NCBI GenBank assembly: GCA_934177545.1
Contig: CAKPPI010000049.1
Coordinates: forward strand, 1 to 5,506
DNA: 5,506 nucleotides
Direction of reading: 5' to 3'
From: an uncultured Bacilli bacterium
GTDB taxonomy: Bacteria; Bacillota_I; Bacilli_A; RF39; UBA660
Shown here: positions 5,131 through 5,506 of the stretch, piece after piece
How positions within the stretch are numbered: position 1 is the first letter of the stretch
How the letters are laid out: each line of letters begins with the position of its first letter
Made by a program: the position numbers and the translations under genes
Notes under the pieces: model-generated
Told to the model about the DNA's origin: nothing
The model's database searches: none
The model's input: only the letters and a program-made list of their open reading frames with translations

Positions 5131-5142
5131 TCCTCAGTTTTT
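5111..5142. terminator. Shared bidirectional terminator inside two convergent gene ends
   Basis: AAAAACTGA (5111-5119) pairs over 9 bp with TCAGTTTTT (5134-5142), with a 14-nt loop. The loop contains both stop codons, which overlap in TTAG at 5127-5130. The + strand stem ends in five U residues and the - strand stem in six, so one structure can end both transcripts. The arms are coding: the left arm encodes the last residues of DedA and the right arm the last residues of the surface protein. Confidence 0.75.
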
Positions 5143-5506
5143 ATTACAAATGGATTTAGTGCCGTTCCATCACCCTTAGATATAGTTACATTTTGCTTTA
5201 GATTTATAACTGGGCGGACACCGATAGAATTTGCTACGTAACTCCACGGATTCAAACTGCCTGAAGGCACTACAATCCAAACGTACGCATTCGGGCGGTA
5301 AGAAATAAAGTCAGACGGAGAGAGCGTCCAGAAGTAACTACCATTATATAGATAATAATTACTATTTGGTGAGTATCCTCCATTATAGTAAGCTCTTCCT
5401 CCAGCAAGTGCTACTTCATCGGCTAAGATTAAACCTACTGGATAGTCTAGTTTAGCACTCTCATTAGACATTTTAAATTTATCATTATCCCCACTACATT
5501 TTAAAC
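5127..5506 (-). CDS. C-terminal fragment of a DUF6273-like surface protein (5' end beyond window)
   Basis: The reading frame stays open through the right edge: the 35 bases before the ATG at 5471 translate without a stop as LKCSGDNDKFK, so that ATG is probably internal and the gene is cut by the window, leaving 125 visible residues and a TAA stop. The fragment is rich in Tyr, Asn, Ser and Gly and contains YPVGLILADEVALAGG, then FWTLSPSDF, VWIVVPSG and a closing GVRPVINL and DGTALNPFVI. This succession (PVGLI-DE, WTLSP, GVRPV-NL, DGT-NPF) is typical of DUF6273-like C-terminal domains found in exported, sometimes pilin-like, surface proteins of gut Bacillota. Export and pilin-like character cannot be judged here because the N-terminus is missing. 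A central segment (5211-5335) is markedly GC-richer than the rest. It converges on the DedA gene with a 4-bp overlap. Confidence 0.75.
   Translation of the reverse strand, partial: LKCSGDNDKFKMSNESAKLDYPVGLILADEVALAGGRAYYNGGYSPNSNYYLYNGSYFWTLSPSDFISYRPNAYVWIVVPSGSLNPWSYVANSIGVRPVINLKQNVTISKGDGTALNPFVIKTED

Noticed and set aside
5127..5506. Diversity-generating retroelement variable region
   Set aside because: The surface domain and GC-rich patch prompted the idea, but no reverse transcriptase or template repeat is visible, and the patch shows no adenine-specific pattern that can be judged from one copy.
1..5506. Mycoplasma-type genetic code (UGA as Trp)
   Set aside because: All tryptophans in the long genes are TGG and the genes are intact under the standard bacterial code.

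Overview
The window is AT-rich bacterial DNA with strong AGGAG-type ribosome binding sites, compact intergenic regions and A-stem/U-tail terminators. It looks like a low-GC Bacillota, most probably one of the uncultured gut Bacilli/Mollicutes-like lineages that still have a cell envelope. Support for this is codon use, a membrane-anchored CE4 polysaccharide deacetylase, a DedA membrane protein, and a repeat-rich surface protein whose C-terminal domain resembles DUF6273. Tryptophan is always TGG and every visible stop is TAA or TAG, so nothing suggests the UGA=Trp mycoplasma code. The lineage call is an inference from style and family content.

Layout. Positions 1-157 hold the end of an upstream transcription unit (a hairpin terminator) and a near-consensus extended -10 promoter. 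158-1462 carries two tandem, clearly paralogous + strand genes for charged ~200-residue cytoplasmic proteins that I do not recognise. They are followed by a gene-free stretch (1463-1777) with a strong bidirectional terminator. 1778-3010 (-) is a DUF4143-type AAA ATPase with a PD-(D/E)xK-like C-terminal motif. It is preceded by three copies of a 23-bp direct repeat, and related but decayed sequence lies in inverted orientation beyond its 3' end. 3204-4439 (-) is a membrane-anchored polysaccharide deacetylase; its start is moved to the internal ATG at 4439. Divergent from it, 4543-5130 (+) is a DedA-family protein. Convergent with that, overlapping by 4 bp and sharing one terminator, is the 3' end of a surface-protein gene that runs off the right edge (5127-5506, -).

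How they may work together. The deacetylase and DedA genes are divergently transcribed from a ~100-bp region and both plausibly serve the cell envelope (glycan deacetylation; undecaprenyl-phosphate recycling or membrane homeostasis). The ATPase looks like an independent accessory cassette. The paralog pair looks like its own small operon. Three genes (ATPase, deacetylase, DedA) have a perfect TATAAT exactly 19 nt before their start codons, which implies very short leaders beginning at the Shine-Dalgarno sequence.
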